DNA of 16,135 bases from Prevotellamassilia sp. (GTDB lineage Bacteria > Bacteroidota > Bacteroidia > Bacteroidales > Bacteroidaceae): NCBI GenBank assembly GCA_018383375.1, contig JAHAWW010000135.1, forward strand, positions 1 to 16,135. The letters are read 5' to 3'. The translations under genes and the position numbers were made by a program. The notes beneath the pieces were generated by a model, which was given only the letters and a program-made list of their open reading frames with translations, was not told the origin of the DNA and searched no databases. Every line of letters starts with the position of its first letter. The first letter of the stretch is position 1. Below are positions 14,457 to 16,135 of this stretch, in pieces.

Positions 14457-16135
14457 TTATTTGTTGAAAACCACTTTTCCGTTCCGGATGACCAGTCCCT
14501 TTTGCTGATTTCCTGCCGGCAGACGGCGGCCGCTCAGGTCGTAGGTCTCCGTCGCCTTGCGCTCATCGCCGTAGACGTTCACGATGCCCGTCACGTTCTC
14601 CTCGCCAATGACGGAGAGCACGATGCTGCTGATGGAAGCTGCAGGCGATGCCGAATGACGCGGTGCGATGGTCAGGTAGTGGCGCATAGGTTCCAGGCTG
14701 TAGAAGTGCTGCCATGTGCCGTTGGTCCACAGCGTGTATGGGTCGTACAGCGTTGCGCCGCTCTCGCCCATTTCATTGTAAGTACCCTTGAAGGTGTAGG
14801 TGAAGTCCACGCTCTGGCAATTGATGCTGTTCGTCACTGCCGGTGCGGGAGTTATATCTGACAATTGCAGCACCATGTCACAGTAGTCACTGCTGAGCGG
14901 CTTCACCAAGTAAGGATAGTTGGCCTTCAACGTCACGCCGGGCTGCTGGCGGAAGCTCTCCACCACCGTTTTTTCTGCCTGGCCGTCGTTGTCCAAGTCA
15001 TACTGATGCACGTTGTTGATGCGTGAGAAGGCATATTTGTCACAAAGCTCGGAGGTCAGCGTCAAGTCGAAAGGTACGTACCACGTAGTCCATTCCGCCC
15101 CGCCGAAGGTGCGGCTGTAGGTGAAGTCAGCCACGGTGAACACCGCTTGGTTGTCGTACGTTGTGGCATCCAGCAAATCGTAGGTTGCCACGCTGAAAGC
15201 CGTTTCATCCTCATTGGGAACAGCTTTGACAGTTCCTGCCGCATCTGCAAAATATTTAATTTGTCCGCACCCTTCTTCCTGACAAACCTTATAGTAAATC
15301 TTTTTGTCGTTGTCGAACAGGGTTTCACCCGTGAAGTCATGCTTCGTGAAATAACCGGTTGTATAGTTGGCATAGGTGGCATCGGTTGTGCTGGGGTCAT
15401 ACGAAATGGCACCGACAAGGGATGTACAGCCTTCAAACATGTAAAATGAGGAGGTAACACTCTCTGTTGTGAACAAGTCAGAAGCATATATGGTAACGAG
15501 ACCTGAGCAACCAGAGAACATAGATCTCATATTCGTCACATTGGCGGTATTGAAGTTTGACAGGTCAAGAGAGGTAAGGCCTGAGCAATCATAGAACATA
15601 GCGCTCATAACCGTCACATTGGCGGTATTGAAGTTTGACAGGTCGAGAGAGGTAAGGGCTGAGCAATCAGAGAACATACTGCCCATATACGTCACATTCT
15701 CGGTGTTGAAACTTGAGAGGTTTAGCGAGGTGAGGACTGAGCAACCTTGGAACATACCGTTCATATCTTGCACCTTGGCGGTATTGAAGTTTGACAGGTC
15801 AAGAGAGGTGAGGCCTGAGCAACAAAAGAACATTCCGATCATACTCGTCACATTAGCGGTATTGAAGTTTGACAGGTCAAGAGAGGTGAGGCCTGAGCAA
15901 TTCCAGAACATATCGCTCATATCCGTCACATTGGCGGTATTGAAGTTTGACAGGTCAAGCGAGGTGAGGCCTGAGCAACCTTTGAACATCCAGTCCATAT
16001 CTTGCACATTGGCGGTATTGAAGTTTGACAGGTCAAGAGAGGTGAGGCCTGAGCAATAAGAAAACATAAGGCTCATATCCGTCACATTAGCGGTGTTGAA
16101 ACTTGAGAGGTCAAGAGAGGTGAGGCCTGAGCAAC
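14457..16135 (-). CDS. BspA-like leucine-rich-repeat surface protein (5' end outside the window)
   Basis: At least 558 residues are visible; the frame is open to the window edge, so the N terminus and signal peptide are missing. The GTG at 16085 is an internal valine of a repeat, not a start. The first part is an array of 26-residue repeats of the form CSGLTSLDLSNFNTANVTDM plus six variable residues around MF, matching the DUF285/BspA-like type. After the array comes a Cys-containing linker (KVCQEEGCGQIKYF) and a domain with WTTWYVPFDLTLTSEL. The last 30 residues (TYDLSGRRLP ... GLVIRNGKVVFNK) resemble the C-terminal sorting tail of type IX secretion cargo. BspA-type proteins of oral and gut Bacteroidales bind host matrix proteins; a similar adhesin role is inferred. 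A small-protein gene follows 13 bases downstream. Confidence 0.9.
   Translation of the reverse strand, partial: CSGLTSLDLSSFNTANVTDMSLMFSYCSGLTSLDLSNFNTANVQDMDWMFKGCSGLTSLDLSNFNTANVTDMSDMFWNCSGLTSLDLSNFNTANVTSMIGMFFCCSGLTSLDLSNFNTAKVQDMNGMFQGCSVLTSLNLSSFNTENVTYMGSMFSDCSALTSLDLSNFNTANVTVMSAMFYDCSGLTSLDLSNFNTANVTNMRSMFSGCSGLVTIYASDLFTTESVTSSFYMFEGCTSLVGAISYDPSTTDATYANYTTGYFTKHDFTGETLFDNDKKIYYKVCQEEGCGQIKYFADAAGTVKAVPNEDETAFSVATYDLLDATTYDNQAVFTVADFTYSRTFGGAEWTTWYVPFDLTLTSELCDKYAFSRINNVHQYDLDNDGQAEKTVVESFRQQPGVTLKANYPYLVKPLSSDYCDMVLQLSDITPAPAVTNSINCQSVDFTYTFKGTYNEMGESGATLYDPYTLWTNGTWQHFYSLEPMRHYLTIAPRHSASPAASISSIVLSVIGEENVTGIVNVYGDERKATETYDLSGRRLPAGNQQKGLVIRNGKVVFNK
15510..16135 (-). repeat. 78-bp coding tandem repeats of the BspA-like gene
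   Basis: Eight full 26-codon units start (minus strand) at 16133, 16055, 15977, 15899, 15821, 15743, 15665 and 15587, each exactly 78 bases apart. A degenerate ninth of 27 codons starts at 15509. The first 16 codons are nearly identical between units, while the codons around the MF pair vary. The array continues beyond the right edge of the window. Confidence 0.95.

Noticed and set aside
15619..16059. Plus-strand repetitive frame (LAVLKFDRSREVRPEQ repeats)
   Set aside because: It only mirrors the 78-bp coding repeats of the BspA-like gene; the period is divisible by three, so the antisense frame stays open by necessity.

Overview
The window looks like a chromosomal segment from a Bacteroidales bacterium, most likely Prevotellaceae. 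The evidence is the gene content (ftsY-rimO-HU order, OmpA-type lipoproteins, a BspA-like 26-residue leucine-rich-repeat surface protein with a C-terminal tail of the type IX secretion kind), lipoprotein signal peptides, and several -7 elements of the Bacteroidetes form TAnnTTTG. The genus is an inference. No rRNA, tRNA, CRISPR array or transposase was recognised.

Region 1 (1-4760, + strand): the last 30 codons of an OmpA-like gene end in a strong intrinsic terminator. A gene-free stretch of about 500 bases follows. Then comes a compact run: ftsY (signal-recognition-particle receptor), rimO (ribosomal protein S12 methylthiotransferase), a small HU-family nucleoid protein, and a large protein that joins an HU domain, an acidic linker, one membrane segment and a C-terminal LysM domain. 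The last protein could physically tie DNA to the cell wall and is the most striking gene here.

Region 2 (4768-7906): on the minus strand a bifunctional protein fuses dihydroneopterin aldolase (FolB) to a HAD phosphatase. Both halves have complete active sites, so the phosphatase may serve a neighbouring step of folate synthesis. Divergent from it are an S4-domain RluA-type pseudouridine synthase and a coiled-coil OmpA-domain lipoprotein with its own terminator.

Region 3 (7907-11226, + strand): a long leader with hairpins precedes a tight four-gene operon. It encodes a cysteine-rich NADPH-dependent FMN reductase-type flavoprotein, an exported carboxymuconolactone-decarboxylase/cupin fusion, a flavodoxin with a lipoprotein signal peptide, and an AraC-family regulator. 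It reads as a self-regulated redox or detoxification module, part of which acts outside the cytoplasm.

Region 4 (11238-13976, - strand): an HD-domain phosphohydrolase, six tandem units of about 78 bp each with an internal dyad, a perfect 13-bp inverted repeat, and nagB (glucosamine-6-phosphate deaminase) behind a good Bacteroidetes promoter.

Region 5 (13977-16135, - strand): about 240 unexplained bases, a terminator-like hairpin, a 50-residue small protein that starts just after a BspA-like leucine-rich-repeat protein, and that protein's repeat array running off the window end.
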